Below, one piece after another: positions 17,880 to 26,824 of a stretch of 64,000 bases of DNA; position 1 is the first letter of the stretch, and the number at the start of each line of letters is the position of its first letter. The stretch is from G965240365 sp965240365. GTDB taxonomy: Bacteria > Pseudomonadota > Gammaproteobacteria > Eutrophobiales > Eutrophobiaceae. The translations under genes were made by a program, and so were the position numbers. The notes beneath the pieces are model-generated. The model did no database searches. It was not told the origin of the DNA and worked only from the letters and a program-made list of their open reading frames with translations. The DNA lies in assembly GCA_965240365.1 (NCBI GenBank), contig OZ251218.1:3596001-3660000 (forward strand), read 5' to 3'.

Positions 17880-18527
17880 TTGCCGAATAAAATAAAAAAT
17901 CTGTTAACCGCGCTGGCGCTCTGGTGTTTTGCCTGCCCTGTGACGGCGGCCGAGCCTGCGCCGGATCCGCTCGACCGCTTTTTAACGGACTTTACATCAT
18001 TGCAGGCCGGTTTTGTGCAGACCCTTAGCAATGAATTCGGCGAGCGGCTTGAACAAACCGAGGGCGTGCTGTATCTGCAACAGCCCGGAAAATTTCATTG
18101 GGCCTACCAAAAACCTTATCTACAGAAGATCATCACCGATGGCGATCTGCTCTGGATCTTTGACGAGGATCTCGAACAGTTCACGATAAGAGAACTGGGC
18201 CTTGCGATCCGGCAGACGCCGGCCGCCGTTATTTTAGGGAACACCAATATCGCCGAACATTTTATCCGGCTTGATATGGGCAGGATCGAGGGCTTTGACT
18301 GGATAAAACTGACGCCCAGGGACGCCGAGTCCCAGTATGAAAATCTCCGTTTCGGTTTTGATCATAAGCGGCTGGCGATGTTGATCATCCGCGACAAGCT
18401 CGGCCAGATCATCCGCATTGATTTCAAGAACGTGGTCAGGAATGCGGATTTATCCGCCGATCTGTTTCAACTGCAAATTCCGCCGGGCGTGGATGTGATC
18501 GATGAGCGCGGCATTGAGACAGATTGA
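17880..18527 (+). CDS. lolA: Outer-membrane lipoprotein carrier protein LolA
   Basis: About 215 aa from a TTG four bases after the ftsK stop. A signal peptide (LLTALALWCFACPVTAAE) leads to the periplasmic chaperone. Family motifs include FTSLQAGFVQTL, GVLYLQQPGKFHWAYQKPY and the C-terminal LGQIIRIDFKNV. LolA accepts lipoproteins from LolCDE and hands them to LolB. Extending the frame upstream would only read ftsK in another frame. The TTG at 17877 is an equal alternative. Confidence 0.93.
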   Translation: MPNKIKNLLTALALWCFACPVTAAEPAPDPLDRFLTDFTSLQAGFVQTLSNEFGERLEQTEGVLYLQQPGKFHWAYQKPYLQKIITDGDLLWIFDEDLEQFTIRELGLAIRQTPAAVILGNTNIAEHFIRLDMGRIEGFDWIKLTPRDAESQYENLRFGFDHKRLAMLIIRDKLGQIIRIDFKNVVRNADLSADLFQLQIPPGVDVIDERGIETD

Positions 18528-18564
18528 TCATGGCGGCGCGCTATAATCAGGCAGAGTAATAAAC

Positions 18565-18996
18565 ATGGAACCCAGAATCAATATTATCACCTTGGGTGTC
18601 GCGAACCTTGAACGCTCATACGAGTTCTATCATAAAGCCCTGGGTTTTCCCACGACCGGAAACCCGCAGGCAGGCATTATTTTCTTTCAAACCCGGGGCG
18701 TATGCCTTGCCTTGTACCCAAAAAACGCATTGGCCGAGGACGCGAATCAACCACACCCCTCAGGGCAAAGCGGTTTCAGCGGCATAACGCTTGCCCATAA
18801 CACAAAAGAGAAATCTGAAGTTGATAAAATACTGAAAATTGCCGAGCGGGCCGGCGCGACAATCGTAAAACCGGCGCAAGTTACTTTCTGGGGAGGCTAT
18901 AGCGGCTATTTTACTGATCCCGATGGCCACTATTGGGAGATCGCATATTCCGATGACTGGAAATTTAATAGTGACGGTAGCCTGGTTATCGACTGA
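18565..18996 (+). CDS. VOC (glyoxalase/bleomycin-resistance fold) family protein
   Basis: 143 aa. Two beta-alpha-beta-beta-beta repeats start with ITLGVANLERSYEFYHKALG and TLAHNTKEKSEVDKILKIAE. It ends with the usual YSGYFTDPDGHYWEIAY, where the glutamate is a typical metal ligand. Members include glyoxalases, dioxygenases and antibiotic-binding proteins; the substrate cannot be told. It sits between lolA and rarA on the same strand. Confidence 0.87.
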   Translation: MEPRINIITLGVANLERSYEFYHKALGFPTTGNPQAGIIFFQTRGVCLALYPKNALAEDANQPHPSGQSGFSGITLAHNTKEKSEVDKILKIAERAGATIVKPAQVTFWGGYSGYFTDPDGHYWEIAYSDDWKFNSDGSLVID

Positions 18997-19041
18997 GCCC
19001 CCGCCCCGGCCGCTCGGAGTTCATAACGATAAGACGCTGAA

Positions 19042-20349
19042 ATGACCGATCAGGATTATCGCCCGCTGGCCGATCGCATGCGCCCGAACATGCTCCGCTC
19101 ATACATCGGGCAAGACCATATCCTGGGCCAGGATAAACCGCTGCGGCTTGCCATTGAGTCGGGGCGCTTGCATTCGATGGTGTTCTGGGGGCCGCCCGGC
19201 ACGGGCAAGACCACCCTGGCCAGGCTCATTACCCATTCCTGCGCGGCCCAGTTTTTGACTTTGTCGGCGGTTTTGAGCGGGGTCAAGGATATCCGGGCCG
19301 CTATCGCAGAGGCCAGGCAATACCGGGAGGTGTATGACCGGGACACGGTCTTGTTTGTCGATGAAGTGCATCGTTTTAATAAATCACAACAGGACGCCTT
19401 TCTGCCTTATGTTGAAGACGGCACCGTCACCTTTATCGGGGCGACCACGGAGAATCCGTCGTTTGAACTGAATAATGCCCTGCTGTCCAGGGTGCGTGTT
19501 TATGTGCTGAAGGCCCTGCGGCCGGAGCATCTCGAAGCCGTGCTTAAGCAGGCATTAAACGACAGCGAACAGGGCCTCGGGCAACGCGCGCTGAGGCTGG
19601 CGGATGATGTCTTGACCAGACTGGCCGCCGTGGCCGACGGCGACGCCAGACGGGCGCTGAATCTGCTGGAGATCGCCGCTGATCTGGCCGAAGGAAATGA
19701 AATAACGGCGGCACTCATCAATGAGGTATTGGCCGATGGTTCGCTCCGGCGATTCGATAAAGGCGGCGAAGCCTTTTACGATCAGATCTCGGCCCTGCAT
19801 AAATCGGTCCGGGGCTCAAATCCCGACGCGGCCTTATACTGGTTTGCGCGCATGATTGACGGCGGCTGTGATCCTTTTTATATTGCGCGCCGCGTGGTGC
19901 GCATGGCCTCCGAGGACATCGGCAACGCCGACCCGCGCGGGCTGCGGCTGGCGCTGGACGCCTGGGAGACCCAGGAGCGGCTCGGCAAGCCGGAAGGCGA
20001 ACTGGCCATTGCCCAGGCCATTGTCTATCTGGCCGCGGCCGCCAAGAGCAACGCGGTCTATACGGCTTATAAGGCGGCCTTGCAGGATGCGGCGCAATCG
20101 GGTTCAAAAGAAGTCCCCCTGCATTTGCGTAACGCCGCGACCGGTCTGATGAAGTCCCTGGATTATGGCAAAAATTATCGCTATGCCCATAACGAGGAAG
20201 GCGCCTATGCCGCCGCCGAACATTATTTTCCCGATGATATGGCGGCCAGGCAATATTATCATCCGGTTGATCGCGGCCTGGAAATCAAGATAGCGGAGAA
20301 ACTCGCTTATCTGAGAAGCCTCGACAAGCAGGCAAAAAAACCGGCCTGA
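19042..20349 (+). CDS. rarA: Replication-associated recombination protein A (RarA/MgsA)
   Basis: 435 aa. AAA+ motor with Walker A GPPGTGKTTLA near residue 52, Walker B VLFVDEVHRFNK, sensor 1 IGATTENPSFELN and the conserved SRVRVYVL. The C-terminal tetramerisation region includes DPFYIARRVVRMASEDIGNA. The protein acts at stalled forks with SSB and recombination proteins. Its place after lolA and before crcB-serS is the usual gammaproteobacterial order, interrupted only by the VOC gene. Confidence 0.95.
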   Translation: MTDQDYRPLADRMRPNMLRSYIGQDHILGQDKPLRLAIESGRLHSMVFWGPPGTGKTTLARLITHSCAAQFLTLSAVLSGVKDIRAAIAEARQYREVYDRDTVLFVDEVHRFNKSQQDAFLPYVEDGTVTFIGATTENPSFELNNALLSRVRVYVLKALRPEHLEAVLKQALNDSEQGLGQRALRLADDVLTRLAAVADGDARRALNLLEIAADLAEGNEITAALINEVLADGSLRRFDKGGEAFYDQISALHKSVRGSNPDAALYWFARMIDGGCDPFYIARRVVRMASEDIGNADPRGLRLALDAWETQERLGKPEGELAIAQAIVYLAAAAKSNAVYTAYKAALQDAAQSGSKEVPLHLRNAATGLMKSLDYGKNYRYAHNEEGAYAAAEHYFPDDMAARQYYHPVDRGLEIKIAEKLAYLRSLDKQAKKPA

Positions 20350-20367
20350 TGCGGATACTGTTTTAAT

Positions 20368-20774
20368 GCCTCTTTTAAAATCTGAGTGGGTAATGCAATA
20401 ATTCTGGCTTAATTGATGACTAGTACAGAACGGAGACGGCCTGCGGGCAGCAGGTAGGCCAAAATGACAACAGTTTCGTCATTCCAGCGAAAGCTGGAAT
20501 CCACGCCTGCCGGAGGCAGGCCTGCCTGCTGCAGGCAGGTAGCGGGGTGGCAGGTAACTCAGCGGGGTCGGTTGGAATGAGGTATTCAGATGGTCATTCC
20601 CGCTTATGCGGGAATGTATTGTATCAACCACTGGATTCCAGCTTTCGCTGGAATGACGATGGGGTGTCGTTCCGGCTTTACGTCATTCCGGCCTGCCTGC
20701 CGCAGACAGGCTCATGCCATTTTCTGCACACTCAATCCACATGCGGCTTAACCCACTCGGAACTCAAAAGAGCC
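20368..20774. repeat. MITE-like element, copy B (407 bp)
   Basis: The left end is GCCTCTTTTAAAATCTGAGT and the right end, read on the other strand, is GGCTCTTTTGAGTTCCGAGT, giving imperfect terminal inverted repeats of about 27 bp. The interior holds several ATTCCAGC hairpins and two palindromic units, and matches copy C (23907-24217) in opposite orientation. It fills the whole rarA-crcB gap and ends 21 bases before the crcB start, so it forms the crcB upstream region. Confidence 0.75.
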
Positions 20775-20795
20775 GTTTTAATTCAGGACATTTTC

Positions 20796-21176
20796 ATGCT
20801 CAATTTTATTGCAATCGCCGCCGGCGGCGCGCTGGGTGCGCTGCTGCGCTACGGTTTTGCCGGCGGCGCCCAACACCTGCTGGGCAAGGGCTTCCCCTAT
20901 GGCACGCTGTTCGTGAACGTGATCGGTTCATTCTTAATCGGTATGATCTATGCCGCCTGGATTGAAAGGGCGGCGCTGCCCGAGGAATGGCGTTCATTTT
21001 TAATCGTGGGCCTGCTCGGCGCCTTTACCACCTTTTCAACCTTTTCATTCGAAACCGTCGGCCTGCTGGAAAACGGCGCGCTCATTAAAGCGCTTTTGAA
21101 TGTTTTGTTTTCAGTCGGTCTGTGTGTCGCCATCTGCTGGATCGGCATATTGTCAGGCCGCTTTATCGCCGCATAA
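20796..21176 (+). CDS. crcB: Fluoride-specific ion channel/exporter CrcB (Fluc)
   Basis: 126 aa from the ATG at 20796. Four membrane helices; family motifs GGALGALLRY near the start, GTLFVNVIGSFLIG and GLLGAFTTFSTFSFET in the middle. Fluc proteins form dual-topology dimers that let fluoride leave the cell. An in-frame extension to 20547 reads only repeat sequence and is rejected. No fluoride riboswitch was seen upstream. Confidence 0.93.
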   Translation: MLNFIAIAAGGALGALLRYGFAGGAQHLLGKGFPYGTLFVNVIGSFLIGMIYAAWIERAALPEEWRSFLIVGLLGAFTTFSTFSFETVGLLENGALIKALLNVLFSVGLCVAICWIGILSGRFIAA

Positions 21177-21203
21177 GGAAACTCTGATTGAATCAGAGTT
21201 TCC
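21177..21203. repeat. Single palindrome between crcB and serS (stem 1 of the five-hairpin element)
   Basis: GGAAACTCTGATT-G-AATCAGAGTTTCC is a perfect 13-bp palindrome directly after the crcB TAA. It is identical to stem 1 of the ~150-bp element at 22570. It may act as a transcription end or attenuator before serS, or be a relic of an excised element. Confidence 0.8.
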
Positions 21204-21229
21204 ATAATCAACCTCGGGAAATTAAAACA

Positions 21230-22522
21230 ATGCTGGACCCTCAATGGATAAGAAATGATCTGGATCAGATCGCGGCCGCCCTGAAAAAACGCAATATGAC
21301 CCTGGATGTTGCCGCCATAAGAACGCTGGAAGAAAAGCGCAAGGCGTTGCAGGTTACGACAGAACAACTGCGCGCGGAGCGAAACGCGAAGTCGAAAGAG
21401 ATTGGCCGCCTGAAGGCGCGGGGCGAGGCTGCGCAGGCCGTCACGGATGCCGTCGTGGAGATTAAAAAGCGGCTTGAGCAAGGCGCGGCTGAACTCGATA
21501 AGGTGCAGGCCGAACTGGATGACATACTCAGCGGCATCCCGAATATCCCGCATGACTCCGTGCCGACCGGCGAGAGCGAAGCGGATAACGAAGAAACAAG
21601 ACGCTGGGGCGAACCCCGCCGCTTTGACTTTCGCCCCAGAGATCATGTTGAACTCGGGGAAAATCTGGCCTTGATTGATTTTGAAACCGCGGCCAGGATC
21701 GCGAGTTCGCGCTTTGTGATCATGCACGGCGCGATCGCCGGGCTGCACCGGGCGTTAATTCAATTTATGCTGGATACGCATACCCGCGAACATGGTTACC
21801 GGGAAGTCAACGTGCCTTATCTGGTCAATACCGAAAGCTGCCGCGGCACGGGCCAGTTGCCCAAATTTGAGCAGGATCTGTTTCATGTCAAGGAACACGG
21901 CTTCTATCTCATCCCGACCGCGGAAGTGCCGGTGACCAATATCGCGCGCGACCAGATTATCAACGCGGACGAACTGCCGAGAAAATACGTTTGTCACTCG
22001 CCGTGTTTCAGGAGCGAGGCGGGTTCTTATGGCCAGGATACGCGCGGCATGATTCGCCATCATCAGTTTGAAAAGGTGGAACTGGTGCAGTTAGTCAAAC
22101 CGCAAGACTCTTACCGGGCGCTGGAAGAATTAACCGGGCAGGCCGAGGTGATATTGCAAAAACTGGCGCTGCCTTACCGGGTGGTCACATTATGCGGCGC
22201 CGATATTGGCTTTGCCGCCGCCAAGACCTATGACCTTGAAGTCTGGCTGCCGGGGCAAAACAAATACCGGGAGATTTCGTCTTGCAGCAACTTTGAAGCC
22301 TTTCAGGCGCGGCGCATGAAGGCGCGCTGGCGCAACCCGGAAACAAACCGGCCGGAACTGCTGCATACACTGAACGGCTCCGGCCTCGCCGTTGGCCGCG
22401 CGCTCATTGCTGTCATGGAAAACTATCAGGACCGGGACGGCAATATCACGATCCCGGCCGTGCTGCGTCCATATATGAATGATCAGGCCATGATCAGCCG
22501 CCCTGAAACGGGTCAGGGATGA
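21230..22522 (+). CDS. serS: Serine--tRNA ligase
   Basis: 430 aa from the ATG at 21230. The N-terminal coiled-coil tRNA-binding arm (residues ~30-100) precedes the class II core. Motif 2 is FRSEAGSYGQDTRGMIRHHQ, and motif 3 lies near the end (LNGSGLAVGRALIAVMENYQ). It charges tRNA-Ser with serine. The 14 in-frame codons before this ATG come from the palindrome at 21177-21203 and flanking sequence, and were left out. Confidence 0.96.
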   Translation: MLDPQWIRNDLDQIAAALKKRNMTLDVAAIRTLEEKRKALQVTTEQLRAERNAKSKEIGRLKARGEAAQAVTDAVVEIKKRLEQGAAELDKVQAELDDILSGIPNIPHDSVPTGESEADNEETRRWGEPRRFDFRPRDHVELGENLALIDFETAARIASSRFVIMHGAIAGLHRALIQFMLDTHTREHGYREVNVPYLVNTESCRGTGQLPKFEQDLFHVKEHGFYLIPTAEVPVTNIARDQIINADELPRKYVCHSPCFRSEAGSYGQDTRGMIRHHQFEKVELVQLVKPQDSYRALEELTGQAEVILQKLALPYRVVTLCGADIGFAAAKTYDLEVWLPGQNKYREISSCSNFEAFQARRMKARWRNPETNRPELLHTLNGSGLAVGRALIAVMENYQDRDGNITIPAVLRPYMNDQAMISRPETGQG

Positions 22523-22569
22523 TAAAGAAGCCGCGCCGGGATGCCGCCTCTAAAACTTGTCCTGTTTAA

Positions 22570-22718
22570 GGAAACTCTGATTGAATCAGAGTTTCCTGCG
22601 GTACAGGGACGTACCGCCAAAATCAATGATGCAAGTCATTGATTTTGAAGCAAGGTGGAAATCGCATTTTCACCTTGCGTGCTCTGAGAAATCCAGGATG
22701 GATTTATTCAGAGCTTCC
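22570..22718. repeat. Five-hairpin dispersed element, copy 1 (149 bp)
   Basis: Five successive stems: GGAAACTCTGATT with its complement; GCGGTAC/GTACCGC; AAAATCAATGA/TCATTGATTTT; GCAAGGTG/CACCTTGC with extended A/T pairing; and GCTCTGA/TCAGAGC enclosing AAATCCA/TGGATTT. The ends TTAAGGAA and TTCCTTAA are inverted repeats. The element ends directly at the stop codon of the acyltransferase gene. Other copies lie at 41906 (inverted), 47302, 50579 and, in part, 58382 and 21177. Confidence 0.9.
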
Positions 22719-23897
22719 TTAAATATAACGCGCGACAAGCCTGTGTTTATTGGCGCTTTTCCAGCGGCTGTAGGGCTTTGCCAGCAGCGCGGTGAGGAGC
22801 GCCACCACGGCTGCCAGGATAAAGGTGGCGCCGTAAGACAGCCCAAAGCCCCGCGGCAGGCCGGTCAGGGTTTTGCCATAGCTCATATCGCTGAATTGAA
22901 AGCCAAGCGCGGGAATCAGCAGCCAGCTTATGAAGTGCAACAGGTACAGGTGCAGAATGTAGGAAAACAGGCTGGTCTTGCCCAGCAGTTGCAAAAAATT
23001 CTGTGAAAATGTTAGCGGCAGACGTTTGAAGGCGAATAATAGAATTAAGCCAGCGCCGACGGTCAGCAGCATAAACTGCAAGGAAAGCGGATATTTGGTG
23101 GGATTCAGGAACGACATCAATGTCAGCAGGCTTGATTCCTGGATAATAAACCGGCTGGGGTCTCCATAAAGATTGAAGCCTCTGAGCGCCGCGTAGGCGA
23201 GCAGGCAGGCAACGCCGATGGCGCAGGCCCGGTTTTCGATTTTTTCAGAAAAGCCGCGCGACAGATAAGCCCGCCCGCCCATATAAGCCAGACACATCAG
23301 GCCGATGATGGGCAAAACCGGATAGGTGGTGCGCACCTTGAAATCAAAGGGCAGCGCCAGGACGTTTTTTTGATGCAGGACGGACCACAGATAGTGTTGC
23401 CAGCTTGCGCTGTGAAAGCTGACGCCGTCCAGAAGGTTATGGCCAAAGACGATGAGCGCCCCGGCAAGCAGGATGACTCTAAGGTCAAGCAGGCGCAACA
23501 GGCCCAGACCAATAAAGCCCCAGCCAATCGCCCAGATAACCTGGGCGTAGAGCATGGGAAAGGCCGGATTAAAGCTCCAGGACCAGGAAACCAGGGTAAA
23601 TTCAAGCAGTATGAGCGCCAGACCACGTTGAATCAGGCTGAACGCAAAGGCGCGGCTGTCGGCAAAGCGCTGTTCGGTCAACGCGGCCGACAGGCCCGCC
23701 AGAAAAACAAACAGCGGCGCGCAGAAATGAGAGATAAAACGCGCAAAGAATACCTCTGCCGGCGTGCCCGGCACCGCCATCGGATCACTGACAAAATAGT
23801 CGCCGCAATAGACCATGGCATGATCGAGGATCATAAAAATAATAATCAGGCCGCGCAGCAGGTCAATGTGGTGCAGACGTACAGGGTTTTTTTGCAT
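22719..23897 (-). CDS. DUF1624 / heparan-alpha-glucosaminide N-acetyltransferase-like membrane protein
   Basis: 392 aa with about ten hydrophobic helices. The start RLHHIDLLRGLIIIFMILDH carries the conserved D-x-x-R-G of this transmembrane acyltransferase group, and HFCAPLFVFLAGLSAAL follows. Such proteins move acetyl groups across the inner membrane onto sugars; the substrate here is unknown. Its upstream region is MITE copy C, and its stop codon abuts the five-hairpin element. Confidence 0.82.
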   Translation of the reverse strand: MQKNPVRLHHIDLLRGLIIIFMILDHAMVYCGDYFVSDPMAVPGTPAEVFFARFISHFCAPLFVFLAGLSAALTEQRFADSRAFAFSLIQRGLALILLEFTLVSWSWSFNPAFPMLYAQVIWAIGWGFIGLGLLRLLDLRVILLAGALIVFGHNLLDGVSFHSASWQHYLWSVLHQKNVLALPFDFKVRTTYPVLPIIGLMCLAYMGGRAYLSRGFSEKIENRACAIGVACLLAYAALRGFNLYGDPSRFIIQESSLLTLMSFLNPTKYPLSLQFMLLTVGAGLILLFAFKRLPLTFSQNFLQLLGKTSLFSYILHLYLLHFISWLLIPALGFQFSDMSYGKTLTGLPRGFGLSYGATFILAAVVALLTALLAKPYSRWKSANKHRLVARYI

Positions 23898-23906
23898 GGT
23901 TTTTTA

Positions 23907-24217
23907 GGCTCTTTTGGATTCCAAGTGGTTTAAGCCGCATGTGGATTGAGTGTGCAGAAAATGGCATGAGCCTGTCTGCGGCAGGCAGGCCGGAATGATG
24001 TAAAGCCGGAACAACACCCCGTCGTCATTCCAGCGAAAGCTGGAATCCAGTGGTTGATACAATACATTCCCGCATAAGCGGGAATGACCATTCTGAATAC
24101 CTCATTCCAACCGAACCGCTGAGTTATCTGCCCCCCTCCCCCCCCGCTACTTGCCTCCGTCTTGGTCATCAATTATGCCAGAATCATTGCATTATCCACT
24201 CAGATTTTAAAAGAGGC
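23907..24217. repeat. MITE-like element, copy C (311 bp)
   Basis: The ends GGCTCTTTTGGATTCCAAGT and CAGATTTTAAAAGAGGC are inverted repeats like those of copies A and B. The interior carries GTGGATTGAGTGTGCAGAAA, an ATTCCAGCGAAAGCTGGAAT hairpin and a C-rich run near 24132. It is inverted relative to copy B and occupies all but a few bases between two genes. Confidence 0.75.
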
Positions 24218-24219
24218 TT

Positions 24220-26217
24220 TTAAAAGCGCCAGCTTACTGAAACGCTGCCGTTGATGCCATCGCCCGGTGAATGCACGGTAAAGCTGGCATCGTTACCGAA
24301 GTCAAAGACGTATGCGTAATATTCGTTAGTGATATTATTCAACTGAAGTTTTACGGTCACCGGGCCGATATCGTAGTCGGCGCTGGCGCTCAGCAGGGCG
24401 TAATCGCCAAACTTTCCGCCCGTGTTGGCTTCGTTGATGTAATAGTCGCCCTGCGCGTCGAGATGGAGGCGCGCCACCAGTCCGGGCGTGATCCGGTAGT
24501 TGAGGCCCAGCGAGGCCACATAGTCGGGAATGCCGCGTAATTGATTGCCTTCAAAGGCGCGCTGGCTGGTGGCCGCGCGCGCGATTTCAGAATCAATCAG
24601 CGCAAAATTACCCCAGTAGGACCAGGCCTCGTTAAGGCTGCCGTTAAAGGCCATATCAAAGCCGCTACGGTCCGTTTTGCCGACGTTGCGGTTGACGCCG
24701 TCCACATTGATAAACTCATTGCTGGCATTTTGCCGCCAGTAGGACAGCCTGAGATTCAGCAGCGCCGCGGGCGACCACTGGATGCCGGCTTCCCAGCCAT
24801 CATTGATAGACACCTCGCGCGAACGGTCATTGACGCCCCGGTAAGCCGCTTTGCCAAACGGGTGCTGAAAGCTGCGGCCCAGGTTGGCAAATACATTTAC
24901 AGAATCCAGGGGCGCATAAACAATATTGAATTTCGGCTGAATGATAGCGCCAAAGTCGAACATATCGCGCCGCTCGCCACTGGCCCGGTCGCGGTAGTCG
25001 CCGCCCAGCCAGTCGGCGCGCAGGGCAATATTCCAGCGCAGGCGCTCGCTCGGTTCGTGCAACAGTTGCAGATAAGCGCCATAGCTGCTGAAGTCGTAGG
25101 CACGGTTCCGTATCACCCCGGCCGCCGAGCGGTCGCGGCGGCGGCTGTCGTTGCCGAGCGTCCTGAAACGCTGTTCAAGCACATCCTGAAATTCATAATC
25201 AGCGCCCCAGTCCAGCCGCCAATCCGCCGCCGGCAGCCAGCTCAGGGTTGAGATCAGGCCCCACTGCTTCTGATCATCATAGCGGTTTTGCAAAGCGCCG
25301 CGGCTACTAAAACGCACCCAGCGCGCGCGCTCAAAGGTTTGCGTGTAAGCCTTCAGTTCCCATTGCGCGGCCGCGCCGAAATCCTGCGACCAGTGCGCGC
25401 TCAAGTGGCGGGTTTCCTTCTTGCCTCCGTCCTGGCTGGCAAAGGGTTCGGAACGGCGGGGATTGGCGCGCGCCCGGCGCCGGTCATTAAAATAACCGGG
25501 CGAATCGCCCTCATAAACGGCCTGCCGCGCGATCACCCGCAATGACTTTGCCGCGTCAAACTGCCATTGCCATTGACCCGCCAGGGCATATTTATCCAGA
25601 TCCTTATGGTCGCGGTAGCCCTCACCGCTGCGGTAGCCGCCCGCGTAGCTATGAGTAAACGCGCCGCTGGAAAAGCCCGCATAGCCCTGCGCCTCGCGCG
25701 TATTATAGCTGCCCAGGGTCAATTCAATCTCCCTGCCCGCATCCTGGCGGGTTGTCACGTTATAGTTGCCGGCAATATTATAAAGCCCGTAACGCGGATC
25801 ACTGGTGCCCTTGAACACGGAAATAGAGGCAATGCCGAGCGGAAACAACTGATCGAGTTCGTTATAACCATTATGCAGATTGGCGGGAATACCGTCTATC
25901 AACAGTCTGGCATGGGGCGTGACGCCATCGCCGGCAAAGCCGCGAATGGCAATATCCGTGTTGATAATGCCCTGGTTATAGCGCGACAGATAAACCCCCG
26001 GCGCCTTGTTGAACAGTTCCAGCGTATCGTTGACATGCTCATAAGCCAGTTCTTCCTGGCTTAACACATCCACCGACCCGGCCAGATCAGTCGCAAACGC
26101 GGACGGCGCCTTGCCAATCACAACCACACTCTCCAGCCTCTTTTCCTCGGCATGACTGTTTGCAACAGCAAGCGCAAAGCCCGCTATGACCAGCGCCAGC
26201 CCTGGGTAATTCCTCAT
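24220..26217 (-). CDS. TonB-dependent receptor (FecA-like group)
   Basis: 665 aa from the ATG at 26217, preceded by AAGGAG at a good distance; an in-frame ATG at 26274 has none. Signal peptide MRNYPGLALVIAGFALAVAN, TonB-box-like RLESVVVIGKAP, plug motifs LIDGIPANLHNG and ISVFKGTSDPRYG, and a barrel ending VSVSWRF. It likely imports a ferric chelate, but cobalamin or other ligands cannot be excluded. No transporter partner is adjacent. Confidence 0.87.
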   Translation of the reverse strand: MRNYPGLALVIAGFALAVANSHAEEKRLESVVVIGKAPSAFATDLAGSVDVLSQEELAYEHVNDTLELFNKAPGVYLSRYNQGIINTDIAIRGFAGDGVTPHARLLIDGIPANLHNGYNELDQLFPLGIASISVFKGTSDPRYGLYNIAGNYNVTTRQDAGREIELTLGSYNTREAQGYAGFSSGAFTHSYAGGYRSGEGYRDHKDLDKYALAGQWQWQFDAAKSLRVIARQAVYEGDSPGYFNDRRRARANPRRSEPFASQDGGKKETRHLSAHWSQDFGAAAQWELKAYTQTFERARWVRFSSRGALQNRYDDQKQWGLISTLSWLPAADWRLDWGADYEFQDVLEQRFRTLGNDSRRRDRSAAGVIRNRAYDFSSYGAYLQLLHEPSERLRWNIALRADWLGGDYRDRASGERRDMFDFGAIIQPKFNIVYAPLDSVNVFANLGRSFQHPFGKAAYRGVNDRSREVSINDGWEAGIQWSPAALLNLRLSYWRQNASNEFINVDGVNRNVGKTDRSGFDMAFNGSLNEAWSYWGNFALIDSEIARAATSQRAFEGNQLRGIPDYVASLGLNYRITPGLVARLHLDAQGDYYINEANTGGKFGDYALLSASADYDIGPVTVKLQLNNITNEYYAYVFDFGNDASFTVHSPGDGINGSVSVSWRF

Positions 26218-26406
26218 AAGTTTAACTCCTTGATAAAAAAAGCAAAATAGCCTTGAAATGTTATAACATAACAAAAAATAGTATAAAATTGAACTACTGT
26301 CAAATGTGTTTCCGGGTTCAGATAGAAGTGAGACTTTTCCGAGAAAAGAAATCGGGTAGCCTGTGACTGACAGACACAGGAGACCGGCCTGTCGCAGGCA
26401 GGCGAC

Positions 26407-26448
26407 GGGCGGCCCTGATTTGTCTTATAAGTATTGAACCCGGACACC
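26407..26448. repeat. 42-bp element shared upstream of two coiled-coil genes, copy 2
   Basis: It contains CCTGATTTGTCTTATAAGTA and CCCGGACAC, matching 14771-14812 with about seven changes. It lies 91 bases upstream of the small gene at 26540. The rest of 26218-26539 shows an AT-rich stretch and one palindromic unit near 26390. Confidence 0.5.
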
Positions 26449-26539
26449 AGTTTGACATCCGCCGGGCCGATGACTATGCTTTCAGCCAGAAAAAGATATG
26501 AATTACTATTTTGCATGAAATGAAAACAAGGAAAAACTC

Positions 26540-26782
26540 ATGACCACGATGATATCTGAAGTCTATAACGCCTTTCTCAAGGCAGGTGTGCCGGAACAGG
26601 ATGCGAGAGAGGCGGCCGAGGCCCTCTCGGCTGAAAATCTGGCTACGAAGAACGATGTTGTCGAGGTGAGAAAAGACATTAATCGACTTGAGCGAGACAT
26701 AGCCGTGATGAAGTGGATGCTGGGCATTATTATTGCCGCGCAGGTATTACCGTTATTTCAGGCTGTCGCGGCCATCCTCTGA
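26540..26782 (+). CDS. Small coiled-coil membrane protein (DUF1640-like)
   Basis: 80 aa with an AAGGAAAA ribosome site. An N-terminal helix pair (VYNAFLKAGVPEQDAREAAE) is followed by a short coil (KNDVVEVRKDINRLERDI) and one C-terminal membrane helix (WMLGIIIAAQVLPLFQAVAA). It has the same plan as the proteins at 14852 and 47467, without the long repeat coil. Function unknown. It lies just outside the leader-distal end of the CRISPR array. Confidence 0.72.
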   Translation: MTTMISEVYNAFLKAGVPEQDAREAAEALSAENLATKNDVVEVRKDINRLERDIAVMKWMLGIIIAAQVLPLFQAVAAIL

Positions 26783-26824
26783 GCCTGTAGAGACGCAAAA
26801 TTTTGCCTGCCTGCAACAGGCAGG

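Noticed and set aside
20547..20795. N-terminal extension of crcB
   Set aside because: It reads MITE copy B; CrcB proteins start at the ATG at 20796.
20350..20795. Search for a fluoride riboswitch upstream of crcB
   Set aside because: The region is explained by the MITE-like element and no crcB riboswitch core was recognised.
22581..23006. Open frame reading from the five-hairpin element into the acyltransferase antisense strand
   Set aside because: It begins inside the repeat and has no recognisable domain.
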